Of a stretch of DNA of 32,013 nucleotides, positions 15,173 to 23,460 are shown piece after piece; position 1 is the stretch's first letter; every line of letters starts with the position of its first letter. The translations under genes and the position numbers were made by a program. The DNA is from Subdoligranulum sp. GTDB taxonomy: Bacteria > Bacillota > Clostridia > Oscillospirales > Ruminococcaceae. The notes under the pieces were generated by a model, which saw nothing but the letters and a program-made list of their open reading frames with translations, ran no database searches and had not been told where the DNA came from. Where the stretch lies: contig JAAVHN010000047.1 in NCBI GenBank assembly GCA_014799685.1, positions 1 through 32,013 of the forward strand, read 5' to 3'.

Positions 15173-15685
15173 TTACGCGGCCGGTTCCCCTTCCTGCTTG
15201 TCCACATAGGCCTGCATGGCGACGGCCAGCCCGCTGAGGGTGCTGGTGAGCGCGCCCGCGAACATGGACAGCATGCCCTTGTGGTCGGGCAGCTTGGCGA
15301 TGGCGGAAAGCTCGTCGGTGCTCAGCACCTTGCCCTCCATGTAGCCGCCCTTCAGGGCAAAGCCCTTCTTGGAGCCCTCGGCAAACTTGTTCAGGATGCG
15401 CGCGGCGGCGATGGGGTCTTCCTTCGAGATCGCGATGGCGGTGGAGCCCGTCAGAGCCCCGCTCATACCGGCGATGTCGGAATCCTTCACAGCCAGACGC
15501 AACATGGTGTTCTTCACGACGGAATACTCCACGCCCGCTTCGCGCAGCTCGGCGCGCAGCTTGGTATCCTCGGCCACGCTGATGCCCTTGTACTCCACGA
15601 CCACACCGGCCACGGCGCCCAGCATCTTCTCGCGCAGCGCGGCGACATACGCTTGCTTTTCGCTCAGGATTTTCTCACTTGGCAA
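15173..15685 (-). CDS. rplJ: 50S ribosomal protein L10
   Basis: 170 residues. L10 anchors the L7/L12 dimers to 23S rRNA and, as the L10-L12 complex, represses its own operon by binding the mRNA leader. Recognisable features are the N-terminal MPSEKILSEKQAYVAALREK, VEYKGISVAEDTKLRAELREAGVEYSVVKNTML and the C-terminal helix that binds L12. The start is TTG 15685, with GAGGTG 7 nt upstream; no ATG is available nearby. It is preceded by a typical L10 leader with attenuator and by a near-consensus promoter. First gene of rplJ-rplL. Confidence 0.97.
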   Translation of the reverse strand: MPSEKILSEKQAYVAALREKMLGAVAGVVVEYKGISVAEDTKLRAELREAGVEYSVVKNTMLRLAVKDSDIAGMSGALTGSTAIAISKEDPIAAARILNKFAEGSKKGFALKGGYMEGKVLSTDELSAIAKLPDHKGMLSMFAGALTSTLSGLAVAMQAYVDKQEGEPAA

Positions 15686-15726
15686 ATTGTTTCACCTCGT
15701 TTCGGTTTTGTCTTTCACACGCATAG

Positions 15727-15850
15727 AAAAAGCCGCTTTCCCATGCGAGAAAGCGGCGGAAAATCAATACAAACCCGTATGACCTCGCGTTTCTCGGCAG
15801 GCGGGAACAGCCCCTTTATGCAAAATGCACCTGCTGTCTTTGAAAACAGC
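15727..15850 (-). promoter_or_regulatory. L10 leader (rplJ autoregulatory RNA) with attenuator
   Basis: On the minus strand the leader has AAGACAGCAGG (15830-15840) pairing with CCTGCCGAG (15793-15801), the core of the Firmicutes L10 leader bound by L10-L12. It ends in a strong terminator hairpin pairing GCCGCTTTC with GAAAGCGGC (15732-15757), followed by T5. L10 excess should favour termination before rplJ. Confidence 0.85.
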
Positions 15851-15852
15851 TT

Positions 15853-17400
15853 TTAAAGTATACCATGCGCCGCACGGCTTGTCAAGCCGTTTGCGGGCTT
15901 TTTTGTTTTTTTTGCGTTGCCCGGCGCGGACAGCAGAAAAAGCCCCAGCGCCGCCAGCATCAGGTAAAACGGCCACTGGTTGATCAGCTGGCGGTGGTTG
16001 GACTCCCACAGCATCATAAACAGCCAGAAACCGGTCAGCGAGAGGGGCAGCACAAAGCTGCCGCGCAGGCTGCTGCGGCGCAGCAGCACCAGCAGCGCGC
16101 CCATGGTTCCCAGAAGGCAGAGGGCCAGGTAACTGCTGTGGGCCAGATTGTTGTACAGAAAATAACAGCGGCCGTTTTCCAGCACCAGCTCATAGAGCCA
16201 GTTGACCGGGATCGATTGGTTCATGTATTGGTAGTTGTAGCTCATATCCGCCGTGCCGCTGCCAAAGCTGCGGCAGGTTTTGGTGTAGAGAAGCCGGCAG
16301 TAGCCCAGCGGCCCCATCTCCTCCAGCCGCTGGCGGATAACCTGCAGGTTTTTCTCCACTCTGGCCTGAGTGCCGGAAACGGTCCCGGTGATTCGCCATT
16401 CGTCCATCCAGTTATAAGAACCGTCCCCCTGCAGCCCCATCATCAGCCAGTGGGTGACCGGCATGGCCTCTCCGGCCCGGTCCTGGTCCAGCACCAGGCG
16501 GTGGGCCCACAGGTCAAAACCGTACCGCACACAGCAGAAAAGAGCCAGCCCGGCGGCCAGGACCGCCAGCGACCGGCGCAGACGGCCGGTGAGCAGCAGC
16601 TGGATAAAAAGCGCAACGGCACAGATCAGAACGGTGGCCTTGATCTGGGCCCCAAGGCCAAAACAGAATCCGGCCAGCGCCCCGAGCAGCAGCTTTTTGG
16701 GCAGGGTCCCGGCCCGGCCGGCCCGCTGGGCGCAGAGCAGCGCGCAGGGGGCGGCCCAGATGGAATAGGTGTCGGTGTAGGAGATGGTGCTCTGGAAATA
16801 GAGCGGCGGGAACAGGGCCGCCAGCGGCAGAAACAGCAGGGCGGGCCGCTCCCCGGCCAGCCCTTTCAGGTAAAAAAAGCAGGCGGCCAGCATCAGGGAA
16901 AACAGCAGATGCCCCACCAGGCAGGCAGCCAGATAATAGTTGGTGATCCCCACCGCCCGCATACAGGAAAAGAGCAGCTGCAGAACCAGAAACAGCCCCA
17001 CATTGTTGGTGTAATGGTGGAGATATTCGCTATAGGTGGCAAACTGTTCCGTGTCCGCCCCCTCGGCAAAGGCCACCGCACCGTAAAAGACCTTGCCGTG
17101 GTCATACATGGGGTTTGGCACCGTGAAAAGGCTGATGGTGAACTGAACCGCAAAGATAAAGACCAGCACAGCGGCCAGCACCAGGTTCAGGTGGGCGGTC
17201 AGCCAAGGGGTAAAGCGGCGTATCAGAAGCAGTGCGGACCAGAACAAAGAGCCCCAGGCTGCCAGCAGAATCAGCTGCAGCAGCGGCTGGTAATTGAAAA
17301 TTTTGTTGAAGAACAGCACGCAAAAAAAGATGGAAAAGAACAGGCAGCCGTAAAGCCCCCAGAAAAAGGACCCGATCCGTTCGGTGTATCGCCGCAGCAT
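15853..17400 (-). CDS. polytopic membrane protein, GT-C (PMT/GT39-like) glycosyltransferase type
   Basis: 515 residues with about 11-12 membrane helices. Start ATG 17400 follows GGAGGGAAAGAG and gives a short basic MLRRYTERIGSFFWG. After helix 3 comes an extracytoplasmic loop with YDHGKVFYGAVAFAEG, and a later loop contains PVTHWLMMGLQGDGSYN followed by WMDEWRITGT. Gram-positive families of this look (GT-C fold, lipid-linked sugar donors, wall polymer decoration) show the same TH-x-MMGL motif, so I infer transfer of a sugar outside the membrane, without substrate. The predicted cytosolic C-terminus KKTKKPANGLTSRAAHGIL is written over the rplJ promoter. It lies 51 nt after the M3 peptidase gene and may be cotranscribed. 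Confidence 0.75.
   Translation of the reverse strand: MLRRYTERIGSFFWGLYGCLFFSIFFCVLFFNKIFNYQPLLQLILLAAWGSLFWSALLLIRRFTPWLTAHLNLVLAAVLVFIFAVQFTISLFTVPNPMYDHGKVFYGAVAFAEGADTEQFATYSEYLHHYTNNVGLFLVLQLLFSCMRAVGITNYYLAACLVGHLLFSLMLAACFFYLKGLAGERPALLFLPLAALFPPLYFQSTISYTDTYSIWAAPCALLCAQRAGRAGTLPKKLLLGALAGFCFGLGAQIKATVLICAVALFIQLLLTGRLRRSLAVLAAGLALFCCVRYGFDLWAHRLVLDQDRAGEAMPVTHWLMMGLQGDGSYNWMDEWRITGTVSGTQARVEKNLQVIRQRLEEMGPLGYCRLLYTKTCRSFGSGTADMSYNYQYMNQSIPVNWLYELVLENGRCYFLYNNLAHSSYLALCLLGTMGALLVLLRRSSLRGSFVLPLSLTGFWLFMMLWESNHRQLINQWPFYLMLAALGLFLLSAPGNAKKTKKPANGLTSRAAHGIL
15857..15885 (-). promoter_or_regulatory. rplJ-rplL promoter, lying inside the upstream gene
   Basis: Near-consensus: -35 TTGACA (15880-15885), 17-bp spacer, -10 TATACT (15857-15862). 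It is embedded in the last codons of the membrane-protein gene 15853-17400, which reads through it as GLTSRAAHGIL and stops at TAA 15855-15853. Confidence 0.85.
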
Positions 17401-17451
17401 CTCTTTCCCTCCCTGTCTGATAGAATCGACATCCTTGAAAAGCAACACGTT

Positions 17452-19155
17452 TCACCGCGGGGCCAGCTTTTCGTTCTGCGCCTCCACCCATGCGCCCACG
17501 GTTTCGGCCAGCTTCTTCATCGTGCCGGGCACAAACGGGCTTTCGAAACCGGCCGCGGCCACAAGGCCCGGATAAGCCTTGCACCCGGCTTCGTTCACCA
17601 GCGCGAGGTAGCGCTGCCATGCGTCGGGCCAATCGCGCAGGGACGCGGTAAAGAACTGCAGCGCCACCGTCTGCGCGAGGCAGTAATCGATATAATAGAA
17701 CGGCCACTCGTAAATATGGATCTGCCGCTGCCAGCCCGCGCCGCGCCCGTAGAACGGCAGGCCCGCGAAATCGAGCCACGGACGGTATTCGCCTTCCAGC
17801 TTTGCCCATGCGGCGTTGCGTTCGTCGGGCGTCCAATCGGGGTTTGCATATACGAGATGCTGGAATTCGTCCACCATCGTGCCGTAGGGCAAAAAGAACA
17901 GCGCGTCCTCGGCGTGCGAAAGCTCGTATTTGGGCGTGTCCGCGCCAAAGAATTTCTCGTGGTGCCGCGCCGTCAGAAATTCCATCGCCATGGAATGAAT
18001 CTCGCAGCTTTCAAGGCCCGGCGAGCGCAGGATGTTCGGCAGTTCCTTCTGCGCGGCGATATAATCGGCGAACGCGTGGCCCGCCTCATGCGTCAGTACG
18101 TCCACATCGTCGGAGGTTCCGTTGAAGTTCGAGAAAATGAACGGCATCTTGTAATCCGGCAGGCCCGTACAGTAGCCGCCCGGCGCTTTGCCCTCCTTCG
18201 AGAGCACGTCGAACAGCTCGTTTTCGAACATCAGGTCGATAAAGCCGGCTGTCTCGCTGCTCAGCTCGTGGTACATCGCCTTGCCAGCGGCCAGAATTTC
18301 CTCGGGCGTGCCGTGCGGCGCGGCGTTGCCGTCAGCGAAAAAGAACAAATCGTCGTAGAATTTCGGGTCTGCCGTGCCGGTGCGGGCATACTGGATCGCC
18401 TTCAGCTTTGCAACGACGGGCACCACATCCCGCTTGATCTGTTCGCGGTATGCGGCCATGTCTGCCAGCGTGTAGCCGACGCGCTGCATGCGGATGGCGC
18501 CGAGGGGGATATAGTTTTCGTACCCCAGCGCTTTCGCCTGCGCGGTGCGGTTTTTCACCAGCTTGTCGTACAGCTCGTCCAGCTCGGCCCGGTGTGCGTC
18601 GAACCACGCGCCCTCGGCCTCGTACGCCGCCTTGCGCACGGCGCGGTCGGGGCTTTGCTTGTAAGGGCCCATCTGGCTGACGGTGTTCTTTTTGCCGTCA
18701 AATTCGATCTGCGCCGACGCGTACAGCTTATCGTATGCCGTGACAAGCGCGTTTTCCCCGGCCATCAGATCCAGCACCGCGGGGCTGGAGGCCTTTACGT
18801 CCACCTCCATTTTTTGGAACGCGAGCGTGCCCAGCGCCTGCTCGAGCTGCGGGCGGAAGGGCGACGCCAGCAGCGCGCGCGTCACGTCCAGCTGCGCCTC
18901 GCCCAGCGCGGGGCCGTTCGCGTCGAAGAAATCCTGCTCGGCCTGATAGAACGTGTCGCGTGTGTCGATGGTGTGGCGCACCTCAGCCAGCGTGGCCAGC
19001 GTGGAGATGTGCCGGCTCATTTCGTCGAATTCCCGCGCGGCGGCCAGCACCGCTTCGGCGCTCTGCGCTTCGGCGATGCGGCCGCACAGCGCGGCGCACT
19101 GCGCCTTTGCCGCCTCCAGATCCGGGCGCTCGTAAGGCATTTCGGAAAATTTCAT
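17452..19155 (-). CDS. M3 family oligoendopeptidase (PepF-like)
   Basis: 567 residues, the usual length for the shorter M3 oligoendopeptidases. Cytosolic zinc peptidase cleaving short peptides during peptide use and turnover. The zinc site is HEAGH at residues 356-360 (in VDVLTHEAGHAFADY), with the third ligand in LESCEIHSMAMEF (Glu385). Further M3 features are DYKMPFIFSNFNGTSDDV before the site and a C-terminal FYYIDYCLAQTVALQF and GRGAGWQRQ region. ATG 19155 has AAGGGAG upstream. No signal peptide. The membrane glycosyltransferase-like gene follows in the same direction. Confidence 0.93.
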   Translation of the reverse strand: MKFSEMPYERPDLEAAKAQCAALCGRIAEAQSAEAVLAAAREFDEMSRHISTLATLAEVRHTIDTRDTFYQAEQDFFDANGPALGEAQLDVTRALLASPFRPQLEQALGTLAFQKMEVDVKASSPAVLDLMAGENALVTAYDKLYASAQIEFDGKKNTVSQMGPYKQSPDRAVRKAAYEAEGAWFDAHRAELDELYDKLVKNRTAQAKALGYENYIPLGAIRMQRVGYTLADMAAYREQIKRDVVPVVAKLKAIQYARTGTADPKFYDDLFFFADGNAAPHGTPEEILAAGKAMYHELSSETAGFIDLMFENELFDVLSKEGKAPGGYCTGLPDYKMPFIFSNFNGTSDDVDVLTHEAGHAFADYIAAQKELPNILRSPGLESCEIHSMAMEFLTARHHEKFFGADTPKYELSHAEDALFFLPYGTMVDEFQHLVYANPDWTPDERNAAWAKLEGEYRPWLDFAGLPFYGRGAGWQRQIHIYEWPFYYIDYCLAQTVALQFFTASLRDWPDAWQRYLALVNEAGCKAYPGLVAAAGFESPFVPGTMKKLAETVGAWVEAQNEKLAPR

Positions 19156-19560
19156 GCAAAAACACTCCCTTGCTTTTGATCGTTTTGTAAAAGATCTCCT
19201 GTAAAAATAAGAACATCCAATATAGTATCATACCACAAAGTTCTGAAATTGGAAGATGCAATTTGTCAAACCGGCACAGGAAGGGCACAGGGGCGGCGGA
19301 ATGCCAAAATCCACGCTTCCCAAAGTACCCTGTAATGTGGTATACTATGATTAATCACAAAATGGGCTTTCGCTGCGCAACGGGGCGCAGCGCCCGGATC
19401 CCCTTTCCGCTTATGAAAACCAATGGAATGAGGCGGCGGAAACCCTGCAAGGCGTTCTTCCCGCCGGACAATATCATTTGCCAAAGCTTACGTCAGACGA
19501 TGGATGCATACAGATGCATGTGGCTTTGACGCACCTGGACTTTAAAGGAGGCTTTTCTTC
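19156..19560. other. divergent intergenic region, peptidase / amidase
   Basis: About 400 bp holding the start signals of both flanking genes. On the minus strand a -10-like TATGAT occurs near 19225-19230, within about 75 nt of the peptidase start. On the plus strand TATACT occurs near 19339-19344, but neither has a convincing -35. The rest is unremarkable and I see no RNA gene. Confidence 0.4.
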
Positions 19561-21741
19561 ATGCGCGCAAAACGCAACCGGCGCATTCTGCGCACTGTTA
19601 TTTTGATCGCCATTCCCGTCCTGCTTCTTGCGGCGGTGGGCGCGGGCGTGGGAATCTGGATGCTGCAGCGCCCGCAGGCGATGGATAAAAACCAACCCAG
19701 CGCCATGCCGCCGCAGAGCGCGATGGTCGGCCTGCGCATCTCGCAGGAATATCCCACCACGGCGGGGGTGCTCTCCGCCAGCGGCCCGCAGACGCTGGAC
19801 GCGCTGTTTGCGGAAGCCATTGCCTATGCCAGGGCGCACGGGATGAACGCGCTTTTGCTGGATGTGGCGGGCGACAGGCTTTCCGGCGTGGGCTTTTTGG
19901 ATACCGTGTATGAAACATGGCCCGGCGCACAGAAGGACGATACGCTGTTTTCCCACTACGACCCGCTGCGCACGCTGTGCGAACAGGCCTCGGCGGAGGG
20001 CTTGGCCGTCTACGCCGTCACGCCGGACGCGGGCGGCAACGCCGATTGGGAGAAGGCCATGCAGCGCCTGCAGGAGCGCTATGCCGTCGCGGGTGTGTAT
20101 ACGCAGGGCGCCGCGCTGTACAACAGCGCCACGGGCCAGTCGGTGTTCAATGCAAACGGAACGGCCTTTTCCGACCCCTCCTCCCTGTTCTTCGCGACGC
20201 TGCGGCAGGATTACGCCGGCGTGGTGTTCGATTACACCCAATGCCAGGCACAGCCGGAGGTCTTCAGCCAGATGGCGAGCGCGCTGAATTTGAGCGGCGC
20301 GCGGCCCTCGCTGCTGGGCGGCTATACGCCCGCGGCCGTGCTCTCGGTATCGTATCCCGAGGACGGCGCGGTGATCTATACGGAAACATGCTTCCTGATG
20401 GGCACCTCGGATCCGGAGCAGCAGCTGCTGCTGGACGGCGAACCCGTGGAGGTGCGCGCGCCGGGCGGCACGTTCGGCATTCTGGTGGAGGTGCCGTACG
20501 ATAAGACGTTCACGTTCACGCAGGGGCAGCAGAGTGTGACGGTGACGGTAAAGCGTCCCGGCGGCGGTGGCGGCGGTGGCGGCGGCGGTGGTTCCGGCGC
20601 CTCGCACGACGCCACGCAGCAGGTGACGCCCGGCACGATCATCCGCACTACGGGCTGGATCTCGAGCCTGCTCTACGACCCCTCGTCCGACGGCAACATC
20701 AACGAAACGGTGCGCCGCGGCGCGCAGGCGGCGGTGGTCTCCTGTGTGGAGACGCGGCGCAACGGAAAAACCACCTGGGCCTACCAGTTGGAGAGCGGCG
20801 ATTATGTGATGGCCTACAATACCGAGGTGGTTGCGGGGGACGCTGTGCGCCCCGGCTTTACGGGCGCGACGGCGGCCAAAACCGCCACGGGCGAGGTGCT
20901 CACCTTCACCGGCGCCGGCACGCCGCTCGCGTATACCAATATCGTGGCGGACAATCTGGAAATGGATTTTTACGACGCGGACTTCGCGGATGATTTCACC
21001 ATCACCGGATCGGAGATGGTGTCGGGCGTGACGGTGACGCCGCGCGGCGCGTATACGCGTGTGACGCTTTCGTTCACCCAGCCCATCTGGGGACATACCG
21101 TGGAATACGCCGACGGCACGACGCAGGTGATTTTGAAAAAAACGCCGGTGCGCAGCACGGAATTCGGCCGGCCGCTCGCAGGCGTGACGGTGCTGCTGGA
21201 CGCCGGGCACGGCGACCAGGACGCGGGCGCGATGGGCGCGGCCGGCTACGGCGCACCCGTGGAGAAGGATGTGAACCTCGCGCTGACACTGGCCACAAAA
21301 TACCGCCTGGAGCAGCTGGGCGCGTCCGTGCAGACGATCCGCACCGACGATTCGTTCCTCTCGTTGGAGGAGCGCAACGAGGCCATCAGCACCGGCCAGC
21401 CGGATTTCTTCATCGCCATCCACCACAATTCCGTGGATCTTACCGTGGACGCGAACAAGCACACGGGCACGGAGTGCTACTATTTCTATCCGGCCGGCAA
21501 GACGCTGGCGGAAACGCTGGTGGATAACGTGACATGGGCCACCGGCCGCCATGCGCGCGGCGCAATGTGGGGCTACTACTACGTAACGCGCAACACCACG
21601 TGCCCGGCCGTGCTGTTAGAGGTGGGCTTTATGGTGAACCCCACCGAGTACGAGCAGGTGACGAGCGAATACCAGCTCTGGAACACGGCCGACGCCATCG
21701 CCCGCAGCGTTCTGGAATGCGTGCCGCAGCGCGCGGGGTAA
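19561..21741 (+). CDS. N-acetylmuramoyl-L-alanine amidase (Amidase_3) with N-terminal barrel-like domain
   Basis: 726 residues; ATG 19561 follows AAAGGAGG by 9 nt. An N-terminal anchor (VILIAIPVLLLAAVGAGVGIWML) places the protein outside the membrane. Residues about 55-260 resemble a sugar-hydrolase-like alpha/beta barrel (MNALLLDVAGDRLSGVGF, GLAVYAVTPD, YAGVVFDYT). A run of about 11 Gly follows near residue 335, then beta-rich, AMIN-like sequence. The C-terminal Amidase_3 domain (541-726) has all zinc/catalytic positions: DAGHG (His550), VEKD (Glu568), IAIHHNS (His621) and LLEVGF (Glu687). It cleaves the bond between MurNAc and the stem peptide. Likely roles are cell separation or sporulation wall remodelling; context does not decide which. 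Confidence 0.9.
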   Translation: MRAKRNRRILRTVILIAIPVLLLAAVGAGVGIWMLQRPQAMDKNQPSAMPPQSAMVGLRISQEYPTTAGVLSASGPQTLDALFAEAIAYARAHGMNALLLDVAGDRLSGVGFLDTVYETWPGAQKDDTLFSHYDPLRTLCEQASAEGLAVYAVTPDAGGNADWEKAMQRLQERYAVAGVYTQGAALYNSATGQSVFNANGTAFSDPSSLFFATLRQDYAGVVFDYTQCQAQPEVFSQMASALNLSGARPSLLGGYTPAAVLSVSYPEDGAVIYTETCFLMGTSDPEQQLLLDGEPVEVRAPGGTFGILVEVPYDKTFTFTQGQQSVTVTVKRPGGGGGGGGGGGSGASHDATQQVTPGTIIRTTGWISSLLYDPSSDGNINETVRRGAQAAVVSCVETRRNGKTTWAYQLESGDYVMAYNTEVVAGDAVRPGFTGATAAKTATGEVLTFTGAGTPLAYTNIVADNLEMDFYDADFADDFTITGSEMVSGVTVTPRGAYTRVTLSFTQPIWGHTVEYADGTTQVILKKTPVRSTEFGRPLAGVTVLLDAGHGDQDAGAMGAAGYGAPVEKDVNLALTLATKYRLEQLGASVQTIRTDDSFLSLEERNEAISTGQPDFFIAIHHNSVDLTVDANKHTGTECYYFYPAGKTLAETLVDNVTWATGRHARGAMWGYYYVTRNTTCPAVLLEVGFMVNPTEYEQVTSEYQLWNTADAIARSVLECVPQRAG

Positions 21742-21864
21742 AGCGGTGCGGACGGGGCCTGACGGAGCAGAGGATCCAAACGAAAATCGATTTCCGGCCG
21801 GTTCTGTATTGCCGATGTGAATTTTGGGAGAATGACTCTGCGCTTTTTGAGACGCACATTATTT

Positions 21865-21894
21865 TTGCAGAATGAAACCGAATGGGGATAAAAT
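21865..21894 (+). promoter_or_regulatory. putative promoter of DUF4352-type lipoprotein 1
   Basis: -35 TTGCAG (21865-21870), 18-bp spacer, -10 TAAAAT (21889-21894). The transcript would start only about 10 nt before the start codon, so the leader is very short. Confidence 0.45.
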
Positions 21895-21910
21895 CATAAG
21901 GAAAGGGATC

Positions 21911-23209
21911 ATGATGAAAAGACTCACTGCCTTGTTCCTGGCGCTGGTGCTGCTGTGCAGCCTGGTCGGCTGCGACCGGCAGCCGGTGGTGCGCCGGCCG
22001 GACGAAGGCCGCCCAGGCAACACCGGCCGGCCGGAGCCGCCGCGCGCGCCCGATGGATCGGATGCACAGGAACCGGATGCGCCGGAGGAACCGGAGGACG
22101 CCGGCGATGCAGAAAATGCAGAGGACGCCGGCGGCGAGGTACAGGCGGAAGACCTTTTGGGCTTCTGGGAGGGCGATGTTTACTGCAATCAGGCGCTGGG
22201 CCTCAGCTTTGCGCTGCCCGAGGACTGGGTACCTGCCTCGGACGAGGAGCTGCTGGGGATGATAAACATCATTTTGGATAGTGATATCGTGAACGATCGG
22301 GGCAAAATGCTTGCGCAATTTAAAAAAAGCAGCGTGATTTTTGGAATGGTAGCAAGTGAACCGAATGGTGACTTCGTACAAATTATGTTTGAAAGCCTGG
22401 AAAATCAAATTGGCAAGGATATGATCACCGAGGAACGGTATGTGGAGATGATGGCCGCGCAGTGGGATATTCTGATTGAGCCCGGCGGCGAAACAAGAGA
22501 TTTGGGCGAAACATATTGGACGCAGCTCGGCGGCGAAGATTTCCTTGTTTTGCCCGCCGATGTGATAGAGTATAAACAGTGGATGTATCTGCGCCGTGTG
22601 GATGACTGGATGGCGGCAATTGTGTTTACCACATATTCGGACGAGGACGTGGAGACGATGACAGGCGGCGCATCCGCGTTCGCGCCGCTGGATGAATCGC
22701 TGTACGGCGCTGGCAGCAATGGCGTTTCCGGCGGCACCGGTACTTCCGGCAGCACCGGCACGTCCGGCGTGCTTACGGCCGCCGGCGATATCGGGCGCAC
22801 CTTCGATACGATGTTCTTCGATTACACCGTGCTTTCCGTCGAAAACCCGGCCGAATACGACGGCTACACGCCGGAGGACGGCAATCAACTGATTGTGGTG
22901 CGCGTGCGGGTGAAAAATGATTTTGGCAGTACGCTGCCCATGTACGATACCGATTTTCCTCTTTTCTGGGGCAACGGCGACAGCGATTTTTCCTGGGCGG
23001 TGGATGCGTTCAACAAAAATATGATGCCGTTGGAATGGGAGCTTGCGAACGGGGAAGAAGCCGTGTACGATATGCTGTTCGAGGCGCCGGCCGACAAGAC
23101 GGAATTCTCGCTGTCCTATCTGGAGGAATATACCGACAAAGCCGGCAGGGAGAGAACGGGTGAATGGTACGATGCCTATTTCACACTTTTGCGTCCCTCT
23201 GCGGCGTAA
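21911..23209 (+). CDS. Cys-lipoprotein with C-terminal DUF4352-like domain, paralog 1
   Basis: 432 residues from ATG 21911 (AGGAAAGGGAT just upstream; a second ATG follows directly). Lipoprotein signal MMKRLTALFLALVLLCSLVGC with Cys21, then a Pro/Glu/Asp-rich spacer of about 60 residues. The first domain starts GDVYCNQALGLSFALPEDW, and a Gly/Ser/Thr linker (SGGTGTSGSTGTSG) precedes a second domain starting FDTMFFDYTVLSVENPAEY and including LIVVRVRVKNDF. The second is like the Ig-fold DUF4352 (telomere-binding-protein-like/MPT63-like) domain seen on surface lipoproteins. Function unknown. The next gene is a close paralog with the same layout. Confidence 0.85.
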   Translation: MMKRLTALFLALVLLCSLVGCDRQPVVRRPDEGRPGNTGRPEPPRAPDGSDAQEPDAPEEPEDAGDAENAEDAGGEVQAEDLLGFWEGDVYCNQALGLSFALPEDWVPASDEELLGMINIILDSDIVNDRGKMLAQFKKSSVIFGMVASEPNGDFVQIMFESLENQIGKDMITEERYVEMMAAQWDILIEPGGETRDLGETYWTQLGGEDFLVLPADVIEYKQWMYLRRVDDWMAAIVFTTYSDEDVETMTGGASAFAPLDESLYGAGSNGVSGGTGTSGSTGTSGVLTAAGDIGRTFDTMFFDYTVLSVENPAEYDGYTPEDGNQLIVVRVRVKNDFGSTLPMYDTDFPLFWGNGDSDFSWAVDAFNKNMMPLEWELANGEEAVYDMLFEAPADKTEFSLSYLEEYTDKAGRERTGEWYDAYFTLLRPSAA

Positions 23210-23325
23210 AGCGGCGCTGCATCGCCTGCATCCAACGGCCGCAGCAGGGCTGCAGCAGGAGCTGCCGCCAGGCAAAACAGCGGAGCCTTTTGAGGGTGCT
23301 TTTGTTGGAACCGGGCGCAGAACAA

Positions 23326-23354
23326 TTGCTTTTAAAACGGAAAGATGCTACAAT
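23326..23354 (+). promoter_or_regulatory. promoter of DUF4352-type lipoprotein paralog 2
   Basis: -35 TTGCTT (23326-23331), 17-bp spacer, -10 TACAAT (23349-23354). It lies about 100 nt before ATG 23461. Confidence 0.65.
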
Positions 23355-23460
23355 AAAGCACAGGATCCCCCCGGGCCGTTTGCCCTGCGGCGCGGCATGG
23401 GTTTTGATGAGGCAGAAAGCAAAACGTAAAACGAAATGACGACGGAAAAGGGAAGGGATT

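Noticed and set aside
15865-19179. A 1104-codon open frame on the plus strand
   Set aside because: It lies entirely antisense to the membrane protein and M3 peptidase genes, is rich in His/Arg/Gln/Gly as expected from the complement of GC-rich genes, and has no domain or ribosome binding site.
19474-21552. A 692-codon minus-strand open frame opposite the amidase
   Set aside because: Antisense to a gene with a complete Amidase_3 domain; composition is Arg/His-rich and non-protein-like. The same reasoning removes long antisense frames at 4337-6070, 6363-7643, 21629-23275 and 23332-24903.
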